Source: Methanomassiliicoccaceae archaeon (lineage in GTDB: Archaea; Thermoplasmatota; Thermoplasmata; Methanomassiliicoccales; Methanomethylophilaceae). From it: DNA of 12,787 bases. Location of the stretch: contig WQTN01000118.1 in NCBI GenBank assembly GCA_009786295.1, forward strand, positions 1-12,787, in the 5' to 3' direction. The stretch's first letter is position 1; each line of letters starts with the position of its first letter. This document shows positions 6,474 through 12,787 of the stretch, piece after piece. The translations under genes were made by a program, and so were the position numbers. The notes beneath the pieces are model-generated. The model ran no database searches and was not told the DNA's origin. It saw only the letters and a list, made by a program, of their open reading frames with translations.

Positions 6474-7595
6474 ATGGCAGACGATTTTAAGGTCACACCG
6501 TGGGAGGTAAGCGGAGACATCGACTATGATCTCCTGATGAAGCAGTTCGGTACCACTCCTATCGATGATGACCTGCTGAAGAGGATCGGTAAGTACAGCG
6601 AGCTGCACCCGATGCTGAGAAGAGGGATATTCTACACCCACAGAGACCTCGGAAAGCTGCTGGATGAGTATGACAAGGGAAACAAATTCATTTTGTACAC
6701 GGGCAGAGGCCCCTCAGGGCATACACACCTCGGACACATCATGCCTTGGATATTGAACAAATGGATACAGGACGTTTTCAAAGTGGATATGCTGTTCCAG
6801 ATGACCGATGACGAGAAGTTCCTTTTCAAGGATCTGACATTAAAAGACACAAGGTCGCTGGCGTACGAGAACGCGCTGGATTTCATCGCATTGGGGTTCG
6901 ACCCCGAAAAGACCAAGATAATCCTGGATACAGAGAACATCGAGACGCTGTACCCGATCGCTCTCAAAGTATCAAAGAAGGTCACGTTCTCTACCGCCAA
7001 AGCCGTATTCGGGTTTGACAATTCGACCAACATAGGATCGATATTCTTTACGACCATTCAGGCTGCGCCGGCCTTCCTTCCCACAGAGAGAGCCGGAAAA
7101 CAGATACCGTGCCTGATACCGTGCGGGATCGATCAAGACCCTCACTTCAGAGTAGCGAGGGATGTTGCGCCCGGCCTCGGTTACCCCAAACCGACCATGC
7201 TGTACTGCAAGATGTTCCCCGGTCTCGGAGGCGGAGACAAGATGTCTTCCTCGGACGAATTCGGAACGATATACACAACGGATTCTCCAAAGGATGTCAA
7301 GAAGAAAGTGGGGAGGGCCTTCACCGGAGGGTGCGTATCGGTAGAGGAGCAAAGGGAGAAAGGCGGGAACCCGGAGGTCTGTGCCGTATTCAAATACAAT
7401 TATTTCCTTTTTGAAGGAAGCGATGAGAAGATAAACGAGCTCGCCGACAAATGTAAGAGGGGAGAGATCCTCTGCGGCGAATGCAAACAGATGCTTACTG
7501 GGAAGATAAACCTCTTTCTTGAGGAGCATCAGGCTAAAAGAGAAGAAGCGAAAGAAGTGGTCGACAGCATGACCTTTGACGGATTCAAATGGTGA
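6474..7595 (+). CDS. trpS: Tryptophanyl-tRNA synthetase (archaeal/eukaryotic type)
   Basis: This class I aminoacyl-tRNA synthetase (373 residues) charges tRNA-Trp with tryptophan. The HIGH-type signature is GPSGHTHLGH at residues 80-89, the segment GIDQDPHFR typical of archaeal/eukaryotic TrpRS is at 218-226, and the second ATP-binding signature is KMSSS at 256-260. The N-terminal 'VTPWEVSGDIDYDLLMKQFG' is the usual extension of this TrpRS type. The C-terminal anticodon-binding domain contains the CGECK segment at 334-338. The ATG at 6474 has a moderate ribosome-binding site. The gene is complete, and pheS starts 4 nt after its stop, so the two synthetases form an operon. It is divergent from the adhesin-like gene. 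Confidence 0.96.
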   Translation: MADDFKVTPWEVSGDIDYDLLMKQFGTTPIDDDLLKRIGKYSELHPMLRRGIFYTHRDLGKLLDEYDKGNKFILYTGRGPSGHTHLGHIMPWILNKWIQDVFKVDMLFQMTDDEKFLFKDLTLKDTRSLAYENALDFIALGFDPEKTKIILDTENIETLYPIALKVSKKVTFSTAKAVFGFDNSTNIGSIFFTTIQAAPAFLPTERAGKQIPCLIPCGIDQDPHFRVARDVAPGLGYPKPTMLYCKMFPGLGGGDKMSSSDEFGTIYTTDSPKDVKKKVGRAFTGGCVSVEEQREKGGNPEVCAVFKYNYFLFEGSDEKINELADKCKRGEILCGECKQMLTGKINLFLEEHQAKREEAKEVVDSMTFDGFKW

Positions 7596-7597
7596 TC
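7591..7597 (+). promoter_or_regulatory. Shine-Dalgarno site that decides the pheS start
   Basis: GGTGATC exactly matches the 3' half of the extended archaeal Shine-Dalgarno (GGAGGTGATC) and spans the trpS stop (TGG TGA). Aligned as an extended site, its core sits about 7 nt before the GTG at 7600, favouring that start over the in-frame TTG at 7576, which lies inside trpS. Confidence 0.6.
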
Positions 7598-7599
7598 GG

Positions 7600-9120
7600 G
7601 TGGATATATCAAGTATTGTGGAAGGACTGAGCTTCAATGAGAGAAAGCTCCTGATCACGCTTGACGGCTTCAAAGGGACCGCCTCGCCGAAGGACATGAT
7701 CAAAGCAGGCCGTTTTGACCTTGAAGTGGAGATAATGGGCGCAGCGTCATGGCTGGAGTCCAAAGGCTTGGTAAAGATCGAGGAAACGGTCCGGAAATTC
7801 TTTGAGATAGCCGATGAAGAGGCCGTTGAGAAAGGACTTCCGGAAAGGCGTGCCATAACGATCATTGACGCATCCGGCGGAAGGATGGACATGAACGCCC
7901 TTTCTGAGAAAATGCCGAATGGCGAGGACAAGATCGCTGTCGGATGGCTTAAGAGGAAAGGCCTGGCGGACATAACCGCCGAAGGCGAAACAAAGTTCCT
8001 GGCACTTACTGACAAAGGCAGGTCGGCGGTCAGATCAAAGATGGATGACGAGGTCCTGCTTGAAAGGATGAGATCATCGCTGTTGTTGGAGAACGATGCC
8101 GATCCGAGGATCATCAAAGATCTCAAAGGCAGACAGGGTCTGATAAGAGACAAGATCGTCACAGAAAGGACGATAACCATAACCGACAGTGGAAAGGAAG
8201 CGGTCTTGTTCGGAATAGAGTTGAAAAAAGAGGTCACCGACGTGACGGACCGTCTAATCCAAAGCGGAGAGTGGCATAATGTCCAATTCAGAAAATACGA
8301 TGTCGGAACGTTTGCGCCGTCGGTCGTTCCGGCAAAGAAACATCCTCTTACAAGGCTCGGCGATGAGATAAGACAGCTCTTTACGAACATGGGTTTCTCG
8401 GAGATGTCATCCGAGTATGTCCAGCCGGCATTCTGGAATCTAGATGTGCTGTTCACGCCTCAGGACCATCCCGCGAGGGACCTCCAGGACACTTTCTATC
8501 TGGACGATCCCGGAAGGATAGAGCTTGAGGACGAGGCGCTTGTGCAGAAAGTGAAGAACATACACGAGAACGGAGGGAACACAGGCTCCACCGGATGGGG
8601 AGGTACATGGAGCAGAGAGAAAGCGGAAGCGGCCCTTCTCAGGACCCACAGCACGGTAAGCAGCATAAGATACATCGCCGAGCATCCGAACGCGCCGCAG
8701 AAGGCATTCTCCATCTCAAGGATATTCAGGAAAGAATCGATAGATTCAACGCATCTCCCGGAATTCACACAGATAGAAGGCATAGTGATCGATGAGAACG
8801 GCAACTTTGACATGCTGATATCCATGATAAAAGAGTTCTATGCTAGGATGGGTTTCGATCAGATAAGGATCAGGCCAGCATACTTCCCGTACACCGAGCC
8901 GTCTCTTGAAGTAGAGGTCTTCTTCAATGGGAAGTGGATGGAGCTCGGAGGCGCAGGTATATTCAGGCCGGAGGTCGTGGAACCATTCGGTGTCGAGTGC
9001 CCGGTGCTGGCATGGGGATTCGGATTCGAGAGGCTGGCTATGTTGAAATGGGATATCAAGGACATCAGGAACCTCTATATCTCGGACATGGACGATCTGA
9101 AGAAGAACACAATATTCTGA
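7600..9120 (+). CDS. pheS: Phenylalanyl-tRNA synthetase alpha subunit
   Basis: The product (506 residues from the GTG at 7600) is the catalytic alpha subunit of the class II (alpha-beta)2 PheRS. Residues 1 to about 210 hold winged-helix-like RNA/DNA-binding modules typical of archaeal and eukaryotic PheS, starting 'LSFNERKLLITL'. The catalytic core follows: motif 1 near HPLTRLGDEIRQLF (248-261), QDHPARDLQDTFYL (288-301), motif 2 with FRKESIDSTHLPEFTQIEG (376-394), and motif 3 GFGFERLAML (473-482). GGAGIFRPEVVEPFGV (450-465) forms part of the Phe-binding pocket. The partner pheT is not in the window. The gene begins 4 nt after trpS, and its TGA abuts the stop of the convergent regulator gene within TGATCA. 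An alternative TTG at 7576 would add eight residues overlapping trpS. Confidence 0.96.
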   Translation: MDISSIVEGLSFNERKLLITLDGFKGTASPKDMIKAGRFDLEVEIMGAASWLESKGLVKIEETVRKFFEIADEEAVEKGLPERRAITIIDASGGRMDMNALSEKMPNGEDKIAVGWLKRKGLADITAEGETKFLALTDKGRSAVRSKMDDEVLLERMRSSLLLENDADPRIIKDLKGRQGLIRDKIVTERTITITDSGKEAVLFGIELKKEVTDVTDRLIQSGEWHNVQFRKYDVGTFAPSVVPAKKHPLTRLGDEIRQLFTNMGFSEMSSEYVQPAFWNLDVLFTPQDHPARDLQDTFYLDDPGRIELEDEALVQKVKNIHENGGNTGSTGWGGTWSREKAEAALLRTHSTVSSIRYIAEHPNAPQKAFSISRIFRKESIDSTHLPEFTQIEGIVIDENGNFDMLISMIKEFYARMGFDQIRIRPAYFPYTEPSLEVEVFFNGKWMELGGAGIFRPEVVEPFGVECPVLAWGFGFERLAMLKWDIKDIRNLYISDMDDLKKNTIF

Positions 9121-10338
9121 TCAGTCGAAGTTCACTTTATTCCCATTCTTTATGTTCTTGGCGATGGCATCGATCCTTTTTTTCGTCCTGTCCTTTCGGG
9201 ATGCCCTTTGTGCTTTGCTCAGGTAACCGAGCGATTCGTCGGTCTTCCCCTTGCCGTATGCGATACCCGCTCTCAACAACATTATCTCATCTATGCCTGT
9301 GGCATCGTTATTGTTGGACAGAACTTCATATGAGAAGTCCAAAAATTCAGCTGCCTCATCATATTTTTTCATTCTGAACAGACATTTAGCAGCGATCAGC
9401 GCCGCTTTGGAGGATGGTTCCTTTTTGAATATAGATGAAGCGATAACAAAACCCTTTTCAGGATTCTTAGAGACCATGCACGCTTCAGCCCTTATTATGT
9501 CTGCGTCGTTGGTCAGGAAATCCGCAAGTATGTCCGCACAGACAAAGGCATCGTTCGCATCAGCGCACTCCAAAGCGATTTTTGCCCTTATATTGTAGAT
9601 GGATTCAGTATGTCTGGGAATAACAGTCATTTCCTGCACTATTCTGAGGAGGTCCTCATTGGAGTTCTCTATGAATATTTCGGCTTTTCTGATGGTGAGT
9701 TTGCAAGCCTCAGTGTTCCTTCCCGCCTTTACAAGATGATAAAGCCTTTCCTGATCGTCGTCTTTGTCTATCCACCAATCGGCTGCGCGACTGTGCCAGA
9801 CTTTAGTTTTCTCTGGATCGGTATGTGAAAGATATCTCTCACGGATGGTTTCGTTTATGCAGGTCATGCCGTAGAAGTCTGCAGGTATGACGCCTGTTTT
9901 TGTCTCCGGAAGGGTCTTTCTTGGTATCGAGACTCTGAAAGTGCACGCGAAACCGAATGTTTCTTTATCCTTTACGCTGAGATTTTCCCACATTATCTCC
10001 GGATCGCATCTTTTCATATCGAGCAGAGCATCAACGGAGATTCCTGCAGCCTCAAATCTCTTTGTAAGTATCCCTGCTTCCGCGATGCCCTCGGGCAGGA
10101 TGTAATAAACTCTTCTTTTGGTACTTGAGCCCCTTATATGTGCCTGCCAGTCATCGATCTTCCCAAGTTCTTTCAGTTTCTTGAGTTCAAGCGATGCATG
10201 TGCGCGAGAGATTCCGAGTACGGAGGCGATGCCGTCCTGCGTAAGATCGAAAGAAACATTGAACATTTCATTTGGAGTTATATTCGGAAATCTGTTAAGG
10301 TGAAGCAACGCTCTCTCCCTTATCGTCGCGTTTTCCAT
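9121..10338 (-). CDS. Winged-helix regulator with a C-terminal TPR-like helical array
   Basis: This 405-residue protein is a predicted transcriptional regulator. Residues about 5-95 form a winged helix: 'DLTQDGIASVLGISRAHASL' (31-50) contains the recognition helix, and 'IRGSSTKRRVYYILPEG' (68-84) is the wing. Residues about 165-385 are all-helical with TPR-like units, e.g. 'AADWWIDKDDDQERLYHLVKAG' (185-206), 'IYNIRAKIALECADANDAF', 'ALIAAKCLFRMKKYDEAAEFL' and 'AGIAYGKGKTDESLGYLSKA'. Archaeal STAND-type regulators share this HTH and helical tail, but there a P-loop NTPase lies between; no Walker A or B motif is visible here. The link (about 100-165) is short. The ATG at 10338 is preferred to the GTG at 10344. 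The gene is convergent with pheS (no gap) and divergent from dtdA, from which 198 bp separate it. Its targets are unknown. Confidence 0.8.
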   Translation of the reverse strand: MENATIRERALLHLNRFPNITPNEMFNVSFDLTQDGIASVLGISRAHASLELKKLKELGKIDDWQAHIRGSSTKRRVYYILPEGIAEAGILTKRFEAAGISVDALLDMKRCDPEIMWENLSVKDKETFGFACTFRVSIPRKTLPETKTGVIPADFYGMTCINETIRERYLSHTDPEKTKVWHSRAADWWIDKDDDQERLYHLVKAGRNTEACKLTIRKAEIFIENSNEDLLRIVQEMTVIPRHTESIYNIRAKIALECADANDAFVCADILADFLTNDADIIRAEACMVSKNPEKGFVIASSIFKKEPSSKAALIAAKCLFRMKKYDEAAEFLDFSYEVLSNNNDATGIDEIMLLRAGIAYGKGKTDESLGYLSKAQRASRKDRTKKRIDAIAKNIKNGNKVNFD

Positions 10339-10363
10339 GGGCACAATTGGGCAAACGATAGCG

Positions 10364-10370
10364 CTTATTT
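10364..10370 (-). promoter_or_regulatory. Candidate TATA box for the winged-helix/TPR gene
   Basis: The minus strand reads AAATAAG, centred about 29 nt before the ATG at 10338 and 23 nt before the GTG at 10344. A richer alternative is TTTAAATAAATAG (minus strand, 10400-10412), which would give a leader of about 40 nt. I cannot choose between them. Confidence 0.35.
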
Positions 10371-10497
10371 CATGTTTGTGAACATAGTACTATATTGGGC
10401 TATTTATTTAAACGCAGTTTGGGAGACTTTTACAAATATGAGAAAGCTGCCCGTCTCATGTGCACCTCCCTCTGTTTTTGAGGAAATCTAAAGCAGA

Positions 10498-10511
10498 TAA
10501 ATAATTATTTA
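10498..10511 (+). promoter_or_regulatory. TATA-like palindrome for dtdA
   Basis: TAAATAATTATTTA is a perfect 14-bp palindrome whose centre is about 32 nt before the dtdA ATG at 10537. Its right half (ATTATTTA) is 26-33 nt upstream, so it probably carries the TATA element, and transcription would start at or just before the ATG. Confidence 0.5.
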
Positions 10512-10536
10512 ACACAGCCGTTGACATAATGTTAAA

Positions 10537-11385
10537 ATGATCGGAAAAAGGAGATTGCTCATCTGCAGCGAGACCGACATACCATCCGTAAACATGAAGA
10601 GCCAGCTTCTTAAGAAAAGAGACTGGGAAGATGTCGGAAGACACGGAAATAACAGTTTTCTCACGAATGGGAAAACGATAATGATGACAACCCCCGACCT
10701 TCATATACGGATCGAGGATGTCGATCAAAGGATCGCAGACGCAGGCTTCGCTGTCGATGAAGTGGTATTCATGTCAAGACACTCTGCGGCAAGCGGAGAG
10801 GCTTCACTGACAGTGCACCCAATAGGCAACTTCCGCGAGAACAAGTTCGGAGGCAGAGAAAGGATGCTCGTAAGGTCCAATCCTGCCCTGATGAGCGACG
10901 CGCTGAGGAAGATCGTAAGATACAATGATCTGAGCGATTTCAGGGTGTGCTTCGAGGTGACGCATCACGGACCATGGTTGGACAAGCCGACATTCTTCAT
11001 AGAGATCGGCAGCGACGAGAGGAACTGGGGGAACGAAGCGGCGGCAGGCATACTTTCAGATGTGATTCTCGACATGGAACCCAACGATTATGATGTGGCA
11101 GTAGGGGTCGGAGGCGGGCACTATGCGCCTAGGTTCACGGAGGTCGCGCTGAGCTTCGAGATCAACTTCGGCCATATGCTGCCGAATTATCATCTGGAAG
11201 GAAGCAGCGATGAAGATATTGTCAGGATGGTAAAGGATGCGTGCGAAGCATCGGATACAAGACTTGTGTATATGCACAGGAAATCGCTCAGGCCGGCGGA
11301 AGAGAAAAGGATATCTGAACTGATAAGGTCGGCCGGTTTCGAACTGATAACATCTGCCGATCTGGAACGTATCAATGGGAGTTAA
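10537..11385 (+). CDS. dtdA: D-aminoacyl-tRNA deacylase (archaeal DTD2 type)
   Basis: This 282-residue protein hydrolyses D-aminoacyl esters from tRNA, recycling tRNA mischarged with D-amino acids and keeping them out of protein. It matches the archaeal/plant DtdA (DTD2) family over its full length. Visible motifs are MSRHSAASGEASLTVHPIGN (79-98), EVTHHGP (140-146), GSDERNWGNEAAA (158-170), GGGHYAPRFTE (192-202) and GHMLPNYH (212-219). The His-rich clusters are the conserved, probably metal-binding and catalytic positions. The N-terminus 'LLICSETDIPSVNMKSQLL' is the usual first strand and helix. The ATG at 10537 sits just below a TATA-like palindrome, so the message is probably leaderless. 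Its 3' end overlaps the convergent UMP kinase gene by 14 nt. Confidence 0.95.
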   Translation: MIGKRRLLICSETDIPSVNMKSQLLKKRDWEDVGRHGNNSFLTNGKTIMMTTPDLHIRIEDVDQRIADAGFAVDEVVFMSRHSAASGEASLTVHPIGNFRENKFGGRERMLVRSNPALMSDALRKIVRYNDLSDFRVCFEVTHHGPWLDKPTFFIEIGSDERNWGNEAAAGILSDVILDMEPNDYDVAVGVGGGHYAPRFTEVALSFEINFGHMLPNYHLEGSSDEDIVRMVKDACEASDTRLVYMHRKSLRPAEEKRISELIRSAGFELITSADLERINGS

Positions 11386-12061
11386 CGTAAGTTCCGCGGA
11401 TCTCCTTGCCAAGCACGGCATTCCTGAGTTCGTCCAGATTCCTGCCGTCAACAATCAGGATATCTATCTTTTCATCCTTTGCGATCTTTACGCCGAGGGG
11501 ATCGAAAACGCTCGATCGGCCTGCGCCGTGTTCTTTGTAAACAAGCTCCTTCAGTTCATCGATCGTCAGTTTTGAGAATCTCTTCACATCTGGGTTCTTT
11601 AAAGGGTCATCGGAATAAACGGCCTCCACGGATGTGGCGTTGACCACTCTGTCCGCACGCATCTCCCGTGCGATCATCGTTGCCACGGCATCGGTCGTAT
11701 GTCCCGGTACGGTTCCGCCCATTATGACAACATTGTCCTGGGTCGACCTACTTGATGCATCCTCTGCCGTCACAGGGATATCGGTGGAGGACAGGTCTCC
11801 CAAAGAAATGGCCAAAAGCTGGGCGTTGAGCCTTGTGGCGCCGATGCCGAGCATGTCAAGCTGATAAGTGGTGCCTCCCAGATCGCTGCCTGTATTTGCA
11901 TAGTATCTGGCTATCTTTCCGCCTCCGCAGACGATCACGATCTGTACGGTTTTGGATGCTTCTTTGATCATTTTAGCCAGTTTTTTAATGTATTCCGAGT
12001 CATCTTTTCCCGGTATGAGAATAGAACCGCCGATGGATACTACCACTTTTTCTTTATTCAT
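11372..12061 (-). CDS. pyrH: Uridylate kinase (archaeal UMP kinase)
   Basis: This amino-acid-kinase-fold enzyme phosphorylates UMP to UDP with ATP in pyrimidine synthesis. The length of 229 residues is normal for archaeal UMPK. Motifs are SIGGSIL (9-15), VCGGGKIARYY (44-54), MLGIGATRLNAQLL (70-83), GGTVPGHTTDAVA (115-127) and NATSVEAVYSDDP (141-153). The ATG at 12061 (MNKEKVVVSIGGS) is the start expected from the family; the open frame extends to a TTG at 12088, but those nine residues (with PIKVL) look non-coding and overlap the promoter region. The gene is divergent from the release-factor gene (55 nt apart) and convergent with dtdA. UMP kinase here and CMP kinase at the window's left edge both serve pyrimidine nucleotides but are far apart, on opposite strands. 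Confidence 0.94.
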   Translation of the reverse strand: MNKEKVVVSIGGSILIPGKDDSEYIKKLAKMIKEASKTVQIVIVCGGGKIARYYANTGSDLGGTTYQLDMLGIGATRLNAQLLAISLGDLSSTDIPVTAEDASSRSTQDNVVIMGGTVPGHTTDAVATMIAREMRADRVVNATSVEAVYSDDPLKNPDVKRFSKLTIDELKELVYKEHGAGRSSVFDPLGVKIAKDEKIDILIVDGRNLDELRNAVLGKEIRGTYVNSH

Positions 12062-12092
12062 CGCCAATACTTTTATAGGAATGCGCAATTGA

Positions 12093-12106
12093 GATAAATA
12101 TTATTG
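12093..12106. promoter_or_regulatory. Shared A/T-rich divergent promoter between pyrH and the aRF1 gene
   Basis: GATAAATATTATTG reads as TATA-like on both strands: GATAAATATT toward aRF1, whose ATG is at 12117, and AATATTTATC toward pyrH. In the pyrH direction the centre is about 37 nt before the ATG at 12061, giving a leader of about 10 nt. A second minus-strand TATAAAA (12071-12077) is too close to that ATG to act as its TATA box. Confidence 0.45.
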
Positions 12107-12116
12107 GTGTAGACAA

Positions 12117-12787
12117 ATGAGTGACGCTAATGCTCTGGACAGAGCAAGATATGACTTCAAGAAGGCAATGCAGGAGATAACAGCATACCGAGGCAGAGGA
12201 ACCGAACTTATTTCCGTCTATATTCCGAATTACAGGCTGATCTCCGATGTTATGGCATATCTCAGAGAAGAACAGTCGCAGGCAACGAACATAAAATCAA
12301 AATCCACCATGAAGAACGTCACAGGTGCGATCGACTCCATAATGTCCAGGCTCAGAACGTACAAAACAGCGCCGCCCAATGGATTGGTGATTTTCTGCGG
12401 CGAAGTGCCGCGAGCAGGCGACCAGACAAAAATGGTCCAATATACGCTGGAGCCCCCAGAGGAGATAACAACCTTCGTTTACAGATGCGATTCCGAGTTC
12501 TTCACAGAACCTCTCGAGAATATGCTCCTCGACAAGAAATCATTCGGGCTCATTACCATAGACAGGAAGGAAGCGACGCTGGGAGTGTTGTCCGGAAGCA
12601 AAATAACAGTTATCAAACACTTTGACTCCCTTGTCCCCAGCAAGCACCACCAGGGAGGACAGTCATCGGTCCGTTTTGAAAGGCTGATCGAGATCGCCGC
12701 TCATGAATTCTACAAGAAAGTATCGGACAACGCAACGGAAGTGTTCCTCAATAAACCTGAGCTTCAGGGGATATTGATCGGAGGCCC
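12117..12787 (+). CDS. prf1: Peptide chain release factor aRF1, 5' part (3' end outside the window)
   Basis: The first 223 residues of archaeal class-1 release factor aRF1 are present. It reads stop codons in the ribosomal A site and triggers peptide release. The N-terminal decoding domain carries NIKS at residues 58-61 (TNIKSKST) and the YxCxxxF motif YRCDSEF at 122-128. The central domain carries the catalytic GGQ at 180-182 (KHHQGGQSSVRFERL). The frame runs off the right edge with no stop, so domain 3 cannot be examined. The ATG at 12117 lies about 15-20 nt after a TATA-like stretch. The motifs are those of a factor that recognises all three stops, relevant if the organism decodes UAG as pyrrolysine. 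Confidence 0.96.
   Translation, partial: MSDANALDRARYDFKKAMQEITAYRGRGTELISVYIPNYRLISDVMAYLREEQSQATNIKSKSTMKNVTGAIDSIMSRLRTYKTAPPNGLVIFCGEVPRAGDQTKMVQYTLEPPEEITTFVYRCDSEFFTEPLENMLLDKKSFGLITIDRKEATLGVLSGSKITVIKHFDSLVPSKHHQGGQSSVRFERLIEIAAHEFYKKVSDNATEVFLNKPELQGILIGG

Noticed and set aside
6972..8456. A 494-codon open frame on the minus strand across trpS and pheS
   Set aside because: It is fully antisense to two certain synthetase genes, is Ser/Leu/Arg-rich with no recognisable domain, and has no promoter; it reflects codon bias of the genes it overlaps.
9003..9377. Search for a transcription unit, tRNA or attachment site at the pheS/regulator junction
   Set aside because: Both sides are solid coding sequence up to the shared stops; no cloverleaf, direct repeat or integrase is visible here or elsewhere in the window.
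10529..10540. A three-codon mini-ORF (ATG TTA AAA TGA) overlapping the dtdA start
   Set aside because: The TATA spacing puts the transcript start at or after this ATG, so it is probably not transcribed in full, and the overlap can arise by chance.
12062..12088. N-terminal extension of the UMP kinase from the TTG at 12088
   Set aside because: Family members begin at the strand 'KVVVSIGGS', and the extension overlaps promoter-like sequence; the ATG at 12061 is sufficient.

Overview
The window is archaeal chromosomal DNA of ordinary core-gene character. The gene set includes Cbf5, an archaeal-type UMP kinase, class aRF1 release factor, the DTD2-type D-aminoacyl-tRNA deacylase, eukaryotic/archaeal-type TrpRS and archaeal PheS. 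A-rich TATA-like boxes lie about 25-30 nt before several start codons, with little or no leader. The Cmk-Cbf5 order, the large beta-helix adhesin-like protein with a 'DDSSAD'-type mature N-terminus, and the total absence of TAG stops (8 TGA, 3 TAA) best fit the Methanomassiliicoccales (class Thermoplasmata), probably a gut-associated Methanomethylophilaceae-like methanogen. That placement is inference; no methanogenesis gene lies in the window.

Layout. Positions 2-1443 (+): the 3' part of cytidylate kinase, then cbf5, overlapping by 7 nt. Positions 1516-2999 (+): a two-gene unit with its own TATA box, a small predicted beta-rich protein translationally coupled (ATGA) to an eight-helix membrane protein; I recognise neither. 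Positions 3026-3466 (-): an unrecognised 146-residue protein. Positions 3654-6245 or further (-): a giant surface protein with about 13 beta-helix rungs, ending in front of a strong hairpin plus T-tract terminator. Its reading frame continues upstream into a convincing signal peptide with no ATG/GTG/TTG start. Positions 6474-9120 (+): trpS-pheS operon, with the pheS Shine-Dalgarno embedded in the trpS stop. Positions 9121-10338 (-): a winged-helix plus TPR-like regulator that looks like a STAND regulator without its ATPase. Positions 10537-11385 (+): dtdA, convergent and overlapping by 14 nt with the UMP kinase gene (11372-12061, -). Positions 12117 to the end (+): the first 223 codons of aRF1, divergent from the UMP kinase gene.

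Most recognised genes serve pyrimidine nucleotide supply (cmk, pyrH) and translation: rRNA pseudouridylation, two aminoacyl-tRNA synthetases, D-amino acid proofreading and termination. The less ordinary parts are the surface protein with its variable-looking repeats and odd start, the coupled hypothetical pair, and the ATPase-less regulator. I see no mobile element, CRISPR array, tRNA or rRNA. No gene-free stretch exceeds about 230 bases.
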